From: Microbacteriaceae bacterium
Lineage (GTDB): Bacteria; Actinomycetota; Actinomycetes; Actinomycetales; Microbacteriaceae
Length of the DNA: 9,463 nt
Direction of reading: 5' to 3'
NCBI GenBank assembly: GCA_017744755.1
Contig: JAGIAU010000071.1
Coordinates: 1 to 9,463, forward strand
In this document: one piece after another, positions 1 to 5,904 of the stretch
Layout: every line of letters begins with the position of its first letter
How positions within the stretch are numbered: position 1 is the stretch's first letter
Position numbers and translations under genes: made by a program
The notes under the pieces: model-generated
Database searches by the model: none
What the model saw: only the letters and a program-made list of their open reading frames with translations
Told to the model about the DNA's origin: nothing

Positions 1-1
1 G

Positions 2-43
2 TCGTCGGCCGTCGGCGCCCCCGCCGCCTACGCCCTGCCGTAG
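2..43 (+). CDS. possible C-terminal end of an upstream gene (partial)
   Basis: Reading from base 2, the plus strand gives an open frame ending in TAG at 41-43 with the peptide SSAVGAPAAYALP. All thirteen sense codons end in G or C, as expected for a real gene in this genome. If real, it is the tail of a gene lying left of the window and overlaps the 3' end of ltrA by 16 bp, tail to tail. Thirteen codons are too few to name a product, and a chance open frame is equally likely at this GC content. Confidence 0.3.
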   Translation, partial: SSAVGAPAAYALP

Positions 44-47
44 GCGG
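24..47. terminator. GC-rich stem-loop at the 3' end of ltrA
   Basis: There is a perfect 9-bp inverted repeat, CCGCCTACG (24-32) and CGTAGGCGG (39-47), around a 6-base loop. It contains the ltrA stop codon and the TAG of the possible convergent gene. No T-run follows on either strand, so it is not a textbook intrinsic terminator. A strong GC hairpin between convergent genes may still stop transcription or protect mRNA 3' ends in both directions. The structure is seen directly; the role is inferred. Confidence 0.4.
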
Positions 48-1227
48 GCCGCCGGACGGCGAGCGCCTCGGCGACGAGGAGCACCCCGAGCAGGCCCGCG
101 ACCGCCGTGAGCGCGAGGATCGGCGCGAGGAGGGCGAGCAGCGGGATCCCGGCGATGAGCGCGCCCGCCGCGACGAGCCGCAGCACCGGCCACGCGCCGA
201 GGATGCGGCGGGCGAAGCCGGCCGTGCCCGCGAGGTAGCAGGCGACGCCGCCGCCGAGGGCCGCCGCCCCGGACGTTCCGAACGCCTCCGGCTCGGCGAT
301 GTGCGCCATCGCCGCCTCGAGCCCGAGCGCCGCGACGACGACGCCCGCGACGAGCGCGAGGTGCAGATAGGTGTAGCCGTCGGCCGCCGCCCGCGCTCGG
401 CGAGCGGCGGGCAGGGCGGCGAGGGCGTCCTCTGCGAGCCCCGTGAGCCGGGCGAAGTAGGCCCACCACATGGCGACGCAGACGAGCATGGCGAGGACGG
501 CGCCAGCGAGGATCGGCGTGCTGACCGGCTCGGCGAGGACGCCGACGCCCGTCGAGAGGATCGACTCGCCGAGGGCGAGGATGACGACGAGGCCGTGCCG
601 CTCGGTGAAGTGGGCGGTGGAGCGCACCGGCCAGTCCACGCCGACGCTCGAGCGGTACGCCACGAGCGGCTCGATCGCGACGGCCGCGAGCGTCAGCCAG
701 AGCTGCCACGGGGATCCGAGCAGGGCGCCGGCGACGAGCAGCGCGCCGGTCGGGACCACCGAGAGGGCCATGGTGATGATCGTCCGGCGCCGCAGACCGG
801 GTCCGGTCAGGGCGATGAACACGCCCGCGTGCACGAGTCGCGCGACGAGATAGGCGCCGACGAACACCATCGGCGCGTACAGCCCGCCCTCGCGGTCCTG
901 ATACGCCTCGAGGACGACGAGGCCGCAGACGAAGCTCGCGGTCATCCCGACGATCATCGCGACGCGGACGATCCCGCGGTCGGCATGGGCGAGGTTCGCG
1001 AGCCAGCCGTAGGCGGTCCACGACCACCACAGCAGCGCGAGGACGACGAGCGCCTGCACGACCCCCGTCGCGTCGTGCTGCTGCGCCATGAGCCGGCTGA
1101 GCTGCGTGAACGCGAACACGTAGGCGAGGTCGAAGAACAGCTCGAGCGTCGTCACCCGGTGGCCTTCACGGCTCACGATCACGCCGCCCGATCGGCCGGC
1201 TTCGCGCTGGAACATGCCCGGAGTCAA
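28..1227 (-). CDS. ltrA: LtrA family (low temperature requirement) membrane protein
   Basis: This is a polytopic inner-membrane protein of about 399 residues, close to the usual family length. The family hallmarks are visible: near the N terminus LELFFDLAYVFAFTQLS (about residues 28-44), and mid-protein ERHGLVVILALGESIL (about 208-223), separated and followed by many hydrophobic segments. LtrA was named for a Listeria locus needed for growth in the cold; its transport or enzymatic role is not established, so no substrate is assigned. The first codon here is TTG (1225-1227); an in-frame ATG at 1213-1215 (codon 5) is at least as plausible, and neither has a clear Shine-Dalgarno sequence. Starts further in (GTG codons 16 and 18) are also possible because the conserved core begins near residue 25. 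The gene lies downstream of tetR on the same strand, separated by two hairpins, so it may be co-transcribed. Family assignment is firm; the start is not. Confidence 0.88.
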   Translation of the reverse strand: MTPGMFQREAGRSGGVIVSREGHRVTTLELFFDLAYVFAFTQLSRLMAQQHDATGVVQALVVLALLWWSWTAYGWLANLAHADRGIVRVAMIVGMTASFVCGLVVLEAYQDREGGLYAPMVFVGAYLVARLVHAGVFIALTGPGLRRRTIITMALSVVPTGALLVAGALLGSPWQLWLTLAAVAIEPLVAYRSSVGVDWPVRSTAHFTERHGLVVILALGESILSTGVGVLAEPVSTPILAGAVLAMLVCVAMWWAYFARLTGLAEDALAALPAARRARAAADGYTYLHLALVAGVVVAALGLEAAMAHIAEPEAFGTSGAAALGGGVACYLAGTAGFARRILGAWPVLRLVAAGALIAGIPLLALLAPILALTAVAGLLGVLLVAEALAVRRPAYGRA

Positions 1228-1255
1228 GCAGGGGACGCTCAGGGCTACAACCCGT

Positions 1256-1275
1256 TCCTGCTGGAATGAGCAGGA
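1256..1275. repeat. inverted repeat between tetR and ltrA
   Basis: A perfect 7-bp inverted repeat, TCCTGCT (1256-1262) and AGCAGGA (1269-1275), surrounds a 6-base spacer in the short gap between tetR and ltrA. It could be an RNA hairpin tuning read-through into ltrA, or a protein-binding site upstream of it. No T-tract follows on the minus strand, so a strong intrinsic terminator is unlikely. Confidence 0.4.
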
Positions 1276-1284
1276 TCGGGCAAT

Positions 1285-1303
1285 GGCCTGCGACGATCAG
1301 GCC
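1285..1303. repeat. short hairpin spanning the tetR stop codon
   Basis: Arms GGCCTG (1285-1290) and CAGGCC (1298-1303) flank a 7-base loop, and the tetR stop codon (TGA on the minus strand, 1297-1299) lies at the loop boundary. With the neighbouring 1256-1275 repeat it gives two consecutive stem-loops in the tetR-ltrA gap. A six-bp stem in GC-rich DNA can arise by chance. Confidence 0.25.
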
Positions 1304-1932
1304 TGCGGCTTCCGCTGGCCCTCCAGCGCGAGCAGGAACTCGGCCTTCGTCGGCAGCGCCGTGTCGAGCAGCTCCCGCGCGGCCGGATCGGTGTCGTAGT
1401 CGACGGCCATCCGGATGCCGACGAGCGTGTTCAGCAGCATGCCCTCGGCGAGGAACTCGTGCACCTCGTCCGCGGAGAAGCCGGCGTCCTCGCGCAGGAA
1501 CCGGTAGACCTGCAGGAAGCCGGCGCGCGCGCAGGCGCCGATCTCGGTGTCGCTGCCGAGGATGAAGCCGTGCATGAGGCTGAGCAGCAGGCCGCGGTCG
1601 GCGAGCAGCTCCGCGTACGCGGCGCCGAGCCCGCGGTGCGGGGCCGCGGAGCCGTCCGGATGCGCCGGCCCGTCGCCGGCGAGCGCCACCCGGAACGCGC
1701 CGAGCAGCCGGTCGAGCGCGCGCGTGAGGACCGCGAGGAAGAGCGCCTCCTTCGTCCCGAACATCCGCACGACGTACGGCTGGCTGACCCCGGCGGCCTT
1801 CGCGACGGCGTCGGTCGTGGCGCCGAAGTAGCCGCGCTCGCCGAAGACGGCGGTCGCGGCGGCGAGCACGAGCTCCCGCCGGTCCTCGGCCTTCATCCGG
1901 GTGGCCGGCGCCTGCTCGTTCACGCTTGACAT
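1297..1932 (-). CDS. TetR/AcrR family transcriptional regulator
   Basis: This is a 211-residue dimeric repressor-type protein. The N-terminal DNA-binding domain is clear: a first helix around residues 18-31 (RRELVLAAATAVFGE), then the helix-turn-helix at about 38-59 containing the family pattern T-T-x-x-V-A-x-x-A-G-V-S, and finally F-G-T-K-E-A-L-F at 58-65. The C-terminal ligand-binding domain is divergent, so the inducer cannot be read from sequence. The gene is divergent from a DHA2 efflux pump across a 70-bp region carrying two similar inverted repeats, the classic layout of a local repressor of pump and self. The ATG at 1930-1932 has only a distant AAGG (14 bases away). A minus-strand promoter-like pair (TTGAGA/GATAAC) would start transcription inside the first codons, so a start at GTG codon 4 or ATG codon 13 is possible. 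Repression of the pump is inference from layout. Confidence 0.92.
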   Translation of the reverse strand: MSSVNEQAPATRMKAEDRRELVLAAATAVFGERGYFGATTDAVAKAAGVSQPYVVRMFGTKEALFLAVLTRALDRLLGAFRVALAGDGPAHPDGSAAPHRGLGAAYAELLADRGLLLSLMHGFILGSDTEIGACARAGFLQVYRFLREDAGFSADEVHEFLAEGMLLNTLVGIRMAVDYDTDPAARELLDTALPTKAEFLLALEGQRKPQA

Positions 1933-1955
1933 GTTATCGGGCGATACCTTAGCTT
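1926..1955 (+). promoter_or_regulatory. predicted promoter of the efflux pump
   Basis: A perfect TTGACA -35 box (1926-1931) is followed after 18 bp by TAGCTT (1950-1955), which matches the key T, A and final T of a -10 box. Transcription would begin near 1961-1963, inside the second inverted repeat. The -35 box overlaps the annotated start codon of tetR. The hexamers are visible; activity is not tested. Confidence 0.55.
1933..1948. promoter_or_regulatory. candidate TetR operator O1
   Basis: The 16-bp site GTTATCGGGCGATACC is an inverted repeat with one mismatched pair between 7-base arms and a 2-base centre. It matches O2 (1961-1976) at 11 of 16 positions. It lies between the -35 and -10 boxes of the pump promoter and directly abuts the tetR start codon, so a bound repressor could block both directions. 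Binding by the adjacent TetR protein is inferred from position and similarity. Confidence 0.55.
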
Positions 1956-1960
1956 CTCAA
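1933..1960 (-). promoter_or_regulatory. possible promoter of tetR
   Basis: On the minus strand TTGAGA (1960-1955) and GATAAC (1938-1933) are spaced by 16 bp, matching five and four of six consensus bases. They overlap the pump promoter face to face. The predicted transcript would start at about 1926, inside the annotated tetR start region, implying a leaderless or shorter protein if this promoter is the real one. Confidence 0.35.
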
Positions 1961-1976
1961 GTAATCAGTCGATTAC
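1961..1976. promoter_or_regulatory. candidate TetR operator O2
   Basis: The 16-bp site GTAATCAGTCGATTAC has perfect 6-bp arms (GTAATC and GATTAC) around AGTC. It is the strongest palindrome in the tetR-pump gap and coincides with the predicted pump transcription start. Its size and form fit TetR-family operators. Its centre is 28 bp from that of O1, a little under three helical turns. Confidence 0.65.
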
Positions 1977-1991
1977 CACTGGAACGCCCTT

Positions 1992-1996
1992 AGGAG
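1992..1996 (+). promoter_or_regulatory. ribosome binding site of the efflux pump
   Basis: AGGAG lies six bases before the ATG at 2003-2005. This strong site fixes the start of the pump gene and leaves a leader of roughly 40 bases that includes most of O2. Confidence 0.8.
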
Positions 1997-2002
1997 ACCC
2001 GC

Positions 2003-3490
2003 ATGACCAGCGCCACGGCGAGCCCCGCGCGCCGCTCCCCCCTCGCCCTCGTCCTCGTCGCGACGGGCCTGCCCATGTTCATGGCGACGCTCGACAACCT
2101 CGTCATGACGAACGCGCTCCCCGTCATCCGCGAGGAGCTCGGCGCCTCCATCGAGGAGCTGCAGTGGTTCGTCAACGCCTACACGCTCGCCTTCGCCGCC
2201 TTCATCCTCATGGCCGTCGCCCTCGGCGACCGCTTCGGCCGCCGGAGCGTGTTCCTCGCCGGGATCGGCGTGTTCACCCTCGCCTCCATCGGCGCCGCGC
2301 TCAGCACCGACCCGACCCAGCTCATCGTCGCCCGCGCGATCCAGGGCATCGGCGGCGCCGGGATCATGCCGCTCTCGCTCGCGCTCCTCACCGACGCCGT
2401 CCCGCAGCGCCGCCGCCCGCTCGCCATCGGCGTCTGGGGCGGCATCGCCGGCCTCGGCGTCGCCGTCGGCCCGCTCGTCGGCGGCGCCGTGCTCGAGGGC
2501 TGGAACTGGCAGGCGATCTTCTGGATCAACGTCCCCGTCGCGATCATCGCCATCCCGATCGTGCTCGCCGCCCTCGGCAACGGCTTCGGGCGGCGCGCCC
2601 GCCTCGACTTCCTCGGCCTCGCGCTCTCCGGCATCGGCGTGCTCGCCGTCGTCTTCGGCATCGTCCGCGGGAACGACGCGGGCTGGGACTCCCTCGAGGT
2701 GCTCGGCTCGCTCGTGCTCGGCGCCGCGCTGCTGACCGGCTTCCTGCTCTGGGAGCGCCGTGCCCCCGAGCCGCTGCTGCCGCTGCGCCTCTTCCGCGAC
2801 CGCAGCTTCTCCATCGCGAACGCGGTCGGCTTCGGCTTCAGCTTCGGCATGTTCGGCGCGGTGTTCATCCTCATCCAGTACCTGCAGATCGTGCAGGGCC
2901 GCTCGCCGCTCGAGGCGGCCGTCATGACGATGCCGTGGACGCTCGCGCCCATGGTCGTCGCGCCGCTCGCCGGCGTGTTCGCCCCCCGCGTCGGCACCCG
3001 CGCGCTGCTCGTCGCCGGCCTCGTGCTGCAGGCCGTCGGGCTCGTCTGGCTCGCGATCGTCACCGGCCAGGACACGACGTATCCGCAGATGCTGCCCGCG
3101 TTCATCGCGGCCGGTGTCGGCATGGGCCTCACCTTCGCGCCGTCGTCGACCGCGGTGCTCGCGAACATCCGCGGCGAGGACGCGGCGAAGGCGTCCGGGA
3201 CGAACTCCACGCTCCGCGAGATCGGCGTCGCGCTCGGCATCGCGGTGCTCACCGCCGTCTTCACCGCGGCGGGCGGCGAGCTCACCCCGACCGGCTACGT
3301 CGAGGCCGCGCGCCCGGCGATCCTCGTCGGCGCGGCGGTGCTCGCGGTCGGCGCGCTGCTCGCGACGCTCCTCCCGGCCGGGCGGTCGGGGCGGTTCGCG
3401 GGCGGGGCGGACCGGGGTCTCGATGCGCCGGCCGCCCGCCCCGCGGGTGCTGCGGACGCGGACGAGCGGGAGAACGCGCTCAGCGCGTGA
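2003..3490 (+). CDS. DHA2-type MFS drug efflux transporter (EmrB/QacA-like)
   Basis: This 495-residue protein has the length and motif order of 14-helix drug:H+ antiporters of the inner membrane. Visible motifs are the helix-1 region ATLDNLVMTNALP (28-40; the family usually has LDxTIVNVALP), QW at 54-55, motif A GDRFGRR (75-81), motif B R-A-I-Q-G-I-G-G-A (111-119), motif C G-L-G-V-A-V-G-P-L-V-G-G (150-161), and WNWQAIFWINVP just after it. A second half with further hydrophobic helices follows. The last 40 residues are a hydrophilic Ala/Gly/Arg-rich tail, probably cytoplasmic and disordered. The start is set by AGGAG six bases upstream. The gene is divergent from tetR and ends tail to tail with the SDR gene, overlapping it by 11 bp. 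Substrate cannot be read from sequence; it could be an antibiotic, a quaternary ammonium compound or an own metabolite. Repression by the neighbouring TetR is inferred. Confidence 0.93.
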   Translation: MTSATASPARRSPLALVLVATGLPMFMATLDNLVMTNALPVIREELGASIEELQWFVNAYTLAFAAFILMAVALGDRFGRRSVFLAGIGVFTLASIGAALSTDPTQLIVARAIQGIGGAGIMPLSLALLTDAVPQRRRPLAIGVWGGIAGLGVAVGPLVGGAVLEGWNWQAIFWINVPVAIIAIPIVLAALGNGFGRRARLDFLGLALSGIGVLAVVFGIVRGNDAGWDSLEVLGSLVLGAALLTGFLLWERRAPEPLLPLRLFRDRSFSIANAVGFGFSFGMFGAVFILIQYLQIVQGRSPLEAAVMTMPWTLAPMVVAPLAGVFAPRVGTRALLVAGLVLQAVGLVWLAIVTGQDTTYPQMLPAFIAAGVGMGLTFAPSSTAVLANIRGEDAAKASGTNSTLREIGVALGIAVLTAVFTAAGGELTPTGYVEAARPAILVGAAVLAVGALLATLLPAGRSGRFAGGADRGLDAPAARPAGAADADERENALSA

Positions 3491-4340
3491 GCAGCCCAGC
3501 GTCGAGCACGAACTGCGCGCCGGTCGCGTACCTCGCCCGGTCCGAGACGAGGTACGCGACCAGCTCGGCGACGTCCTCCGTCTCGATCCACGGGACGCCG
3601 GGCAGCAGGTTCCCCGCGGAGCGCTCCGCGATCTCCTGCGGCGTCGCGCCCTCGAGGGCGGCGAGCCCGTCGTTCATGGGCGTGTTCACCCCGGTCGGAT
3701 GGATGCTCACGACGCGGATGCCGAAGGGGGCGAGCTCGATCGCCCAGGCCTTCGTGAGCCCGGTGAGGCCGTGCTTCGAGGCGACGTAGTGCGAGAGGCG
3801 GTTGCCGCCGCGCAGCCCCATGACGCTCGAGTTGTTCACGATGACGGCGTGCCTGGAATGCTCGGCAGCCGAGCGCTTGAGATGCGGGATCGCGGCGCGG
3901 CCGACCTGGAACGGACCGGTCAGGTTGATCCCGATCATCACCGCCCACTCCTCGTCGGTCATCGCATCGGCCTCGGCGTAGGCGACGATGCCGGCGTTGT
4001 TGATCAGGATGTCGATGCCGCCGAGCACGTCGACCGTCGCGGCGACCGCGTCGTTCACCGCGGCGACGTCGCGGACGTCGCCCGTCAGCGCGAGCGCGCG
4101 GCGGCCGAGCGCCCCGATCTCGGCGACGAGCGAGTCGAGCTCGGCCGAGGAGCCCTGGCCGTAGGCGGGGTACTCGATCTTCCTCGCGACGTCGAAGGCG
4201 GCCACGTCGGCGCCGAGCGCGGCGAGCTTGAGCGCCATCGCCCGGCCCTGGCCGTGCGCGGCGCCGGTGATGAAGGCGACGCGGCCGTCCAGCCGGTCGC
4301 CGAGCGAGGCCAGAGGCCGAGACGAAGCGTCAGCGGACAC
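3480..4340 (-). CDS. mycofactocin-type SDR family oxidoreductase
   Basis: This 286-residue short-chain dehydrogenase/reductase probably oxidises an alcohol or reduces a carbonyl with NAD(H). The Rossmann motif TGAAHGQG is at 25-32, and Asp50 ends strand 2, favouring NAD over NADP. NNAG is at 114-117, and the catalytic set is Asn139, Ser172, Tyr185 and Lys189 (Y-V-A-S-K). The loop after Asp50, the TGAAxGQGRA start and HPTGVNTPM (214-222) are typical of SDRs annotated as mycofactocin-coupled, in which NAD is held tightly and re-oxidised through mycofactocin. One oddity is a hydrophilic stretch (about 155-164, K-R-S-A-A-E-H-S-R-H) where relatives usually have a short Gly-Gly turn before the catalytic strand. 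The start is GTG (4338-4340), inside the end of the CMD-like gene, with GGAAGG 12 bases upstream, so translational coupling is likely. No mft genes are in the window. Substrate is unknown. Confidence 0.88.
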   Translation of the reverse strand: MSADASSRPLASLGDRLDGRVAFITGAAHGQGRAMALKLAALGADVAAFDVARKIEYPAYGQGSSAELDSLVAEIGALGRRALALTGDVRDVAAVNDAVAATVDVLGGIDILINNAGIVAYAEADAMTDEEWAVMIGINLTGPFQVGRAAIPHLKRSAAEHSRHAVIVNNSSVMGLRGGNRLSHYVASKHGLTGLTKAWAIELAPFGIRVVSIHPTGVNTPMNDGLAALEGATPQEIAERSAGNLLPGVPWIETEDVAELVAYLVSDRARYATGAQFVLDAGLLTR

Positions 4341-4878
4341 GGGCGTCGCCTGCCTTCCGGTAGCCGTAGAGCACCTCGTCGAGCGGGACCTTGCCGACCG
4401 AGTTGAAGAGGTTCGTCGCGGCCATCTGGCCCGCGAAGGACACGAGCTTGAGCCGCGCCTGCGCCGATGGCACGTGCTCCTCGACGCGCGCGTACAGCTC
4501 GGCGGGGATCGCGGCGGGCGTCCGCACGCAGGCCCGCCCGAACTCGAGGAGCACGTCCTCGAGCGGGGTCGTCCGCGGCTCGTCCGGATCGTCGCCGCCG
4601 TCGATCAGGATCCGGCGGAAGAACACGCTGCAGATGAGGCACTCGTTCGCATCCGAGATCGCGTGGGCGAAGAGGTGCACCGGCCGCTCCCCAATCTCGG
4701 CGGCGAGCTCGTCGAAGAGCGGATACCAGCCCATGTACACCTCGAAGGTGGGCAGGTGGCCGAGCATGACGGCCTTCTGGTTCGTCAGGCGGCCGGGGTG
4801 CCGGGCGACGAACGCGTCCCACGCCGCCTGCTGCTCCGCCGTCAGATGATCGGGGTCCGGCTCGGGCAGGAAGCTCAC
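4330..4878 (-). CDS. carboxymuconolactone decarboxylase/AhpD-like protein
   Basis: This 182-residue, mainly helical protein has no signal peptide and is presumably cytoplasmic. The core ISDANECLICSVFF (74-87) carries the C-x-x-C pair Cys80/Cys83 in the position of the AhpD redox centre, and the helix around residues 146-165 (SFAGQMAATNLFNS) is like those of CMD-fold proteins. In AhpD a histidine follows four residues after the second Cys and a glutamate lies 12 before the first; here these positions are Phe87 and His68, so the AhpD proton relay is not conserved and peroxidase activity is doubtful. True decarboxylases of this family normally lack the Cys pair. The start is GTG (4876-4878), with only a weak ribosome site. 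The gene overlaps the downstream SDR by 11 bp, suggesting the two act on one pathway or redox partner. Family call is moderate; function is unknown. Confidence 0.75.
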   Translation of the reverse strand: MSFLPEPDPDHLTAEQQAAWDAFVARHPGRLTNQKAVMLGHLPTFEVYMGWYPLFDELAAEIGERPVHLFAHAISDANECLICSVFFRRILIDGGDDPDEPRTTPLEDVLLEFGRACVRTPAAIPAELYARVEEHVPSAQARLKLVSFAGQMAATNLFNSVGKVPLDEVLYGYRKAGDARVR

Positions 4879-4913
4879 GCGGCGAGCCTACGCCGCCGGC
4901 TCGCTCCGCGTGT

Positions 4914-5591
4914 TCATCCGGCCTGATCGGAACGCGGCCCCCAGTAGGGGCTGATCGTCGTCGTGAGCTCGTATCGATGCTCGAGATCGCCGGACGGTCC
5001 CTGGTCGGCGGCCGTCTCCATCAGACAGCCTCCTGACTGCGTGGACGAGCCGCAGACGAGGGTGACGTTCGGCGGCTGGATCTCCAGGATGACGACCCAG
5101 CTGTACGAAGAGCCGTCCCACTCCCGGACGTCCGCGACGAACGCCGTCACCCCTCGGCATGCCGCATCGACCTCGATCTCGATCGTGCCGGACACCACAC
5201 CCGCGCCGTCGCGACCCACGGCGGGGTCGAACCGGAACACGCGGCACGAGCTCTCCAGCAGGGAGATCCGGCGCACCCGGGCTTCGACGGCCCAATCGAA
5301 GGCCGCATGGATCGTGATGCCGCTCGACCCGCCCCACCCGTTGCCCTCCTCCGCCGCGACAGCGGCATCGTCGAGGGGTTCGGCATCCTCGTCATGGCAG
5401 ACCGCGTCGAGCTGCAGCACACCGTCGACCTCGTCCAGGAGGCAGCCGTCCGAGCTGCCGATGCCGGGGTTGTCCGGCAGCGCCGCCCCGCCGGATCCGC
5501 CTCCTGGCACGGGACCGCTCGCCGGCGCACAGCCGGCGAGGAGCGCGGCGACGACGGCGAGGACGAAGACGGGGCCGAGGCGAGCGTGCAC
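4914..5591 (-). CDS. putative lipoprotein with six further cysteines
   Basis: This 225-residue exported protein has a short positive N terminus (residues 1-4), a hydrophobic stretch (about 7-19) and the lipobox L-L-A-G-C with the lipidated cysteine at 21, so it should be anchored to the outer face of the membrane. A Gly/Pro/Ser-rich linker runs to about residue 47. The mature part has exactly six more cysteines (50, 65, 116, 145, 180, 189), enough for three disulfides, and alternates polar and hydrophobic residues as in beta-rich folds. I do not recognise the family and assign no function. The start is GTG (5589-5591), without a clear Shine-Dalgarno sequence, but it gives a signal peptide of normal length. 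It is 35 bp upstream of the CMD-like gene on the same strand and could share its transcript. Confidence 0.8.
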   Translation of the reverse strand: MHARLGPVFVLAVVAALLAGCAPASGPVPGGGSGGAALPDNPGIGSSDGCLLDEVDGVLQLDAVCHDEDAEPLDDAAVAAEEGNGWGGSSGITIHAAFDWAVEARVRRISLLESSCRVFRFDPAVGRDGAGVVSGTIEIEVDAACRGVTAFVADVREWDGSSYSWVVILEIQPPNVTLVCGSSTQSGGCLMETAADQGPSGDLEHRYELTTTISPYWGPRSDQAG

Positions 5592-5636
5592 AGGATCAGC
5601 GTAGGAAGCCGCCAGGACCCCGGAACGGAGTGGAAA

Positions 5637-5822
5637 CTACTTGCCGTCGTCCTCGTCGGACTCCTCGACGTCGCCCCGCGCCGCCTCGAGTCGGTGGTCC
5701 CGTCCCGCGCTGCCGGAGCGCACATCCCGGCGGACATCCTCGACGCTGCCCGCGAGCGGTTCAGCGGCAGCGACAACCCGATCCCGCTTCGGGGCCTCGG
5801 CGGCGGCGCCCATGCCGCTCAT
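5637..5822 (-). CDS. possible small acidic-tailed hypothetical protein
   Basis: This is a 61-codon ORF with an ATG start (5820-5822). The product is hydrophilic, has no signal or membrane segment, and ends in an acidic tail (E-E-S-D-E-D-D-G-K). About 85 percent of its codons end in G or C, compatible with coding, but the opposite strand in the same register scores equally well, so this does not decide the strand. A GAGG lies about 12 bases before the ATG, rather far. It would precede the lipoprotein gene by 45 bp on the same strand. I recognise no homolog; it may be a chance ORF. Confidence 0.3.
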   Translation of the reverse strand: MSGMGAAAEAPKRDRVVAAAEPLAGSVEDVRRDVRSGSAGRDHRLEAARGDVEESDEDDGK

Positions 5823-5904
5823 GCGGTGGTTCTACCTCAACCGTCGCTTCATACCTCGGGTCGTTCCCGGCCCCGGATGTCGGTGGCTGCTTCTAGATTG
5901 GCTC

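Noticed and set aside
2164..3789. 541-codon plus-strand open frame over the efflux pump and SDR genes
   Set aside because: Arg/Pro/His-rich translation typical of an out-of-frame shadow in GC-rich DNA. The pump frame at 2003-3490 has clear transporter motifs and a strong ribosome site.
3856..3875. Hairpin CTCGGC-A-GCCGAG inside the SDR gene
   Set aside because: It lies in a conserved reading frame, has a one-base loop and is expected by chance at this GC content.
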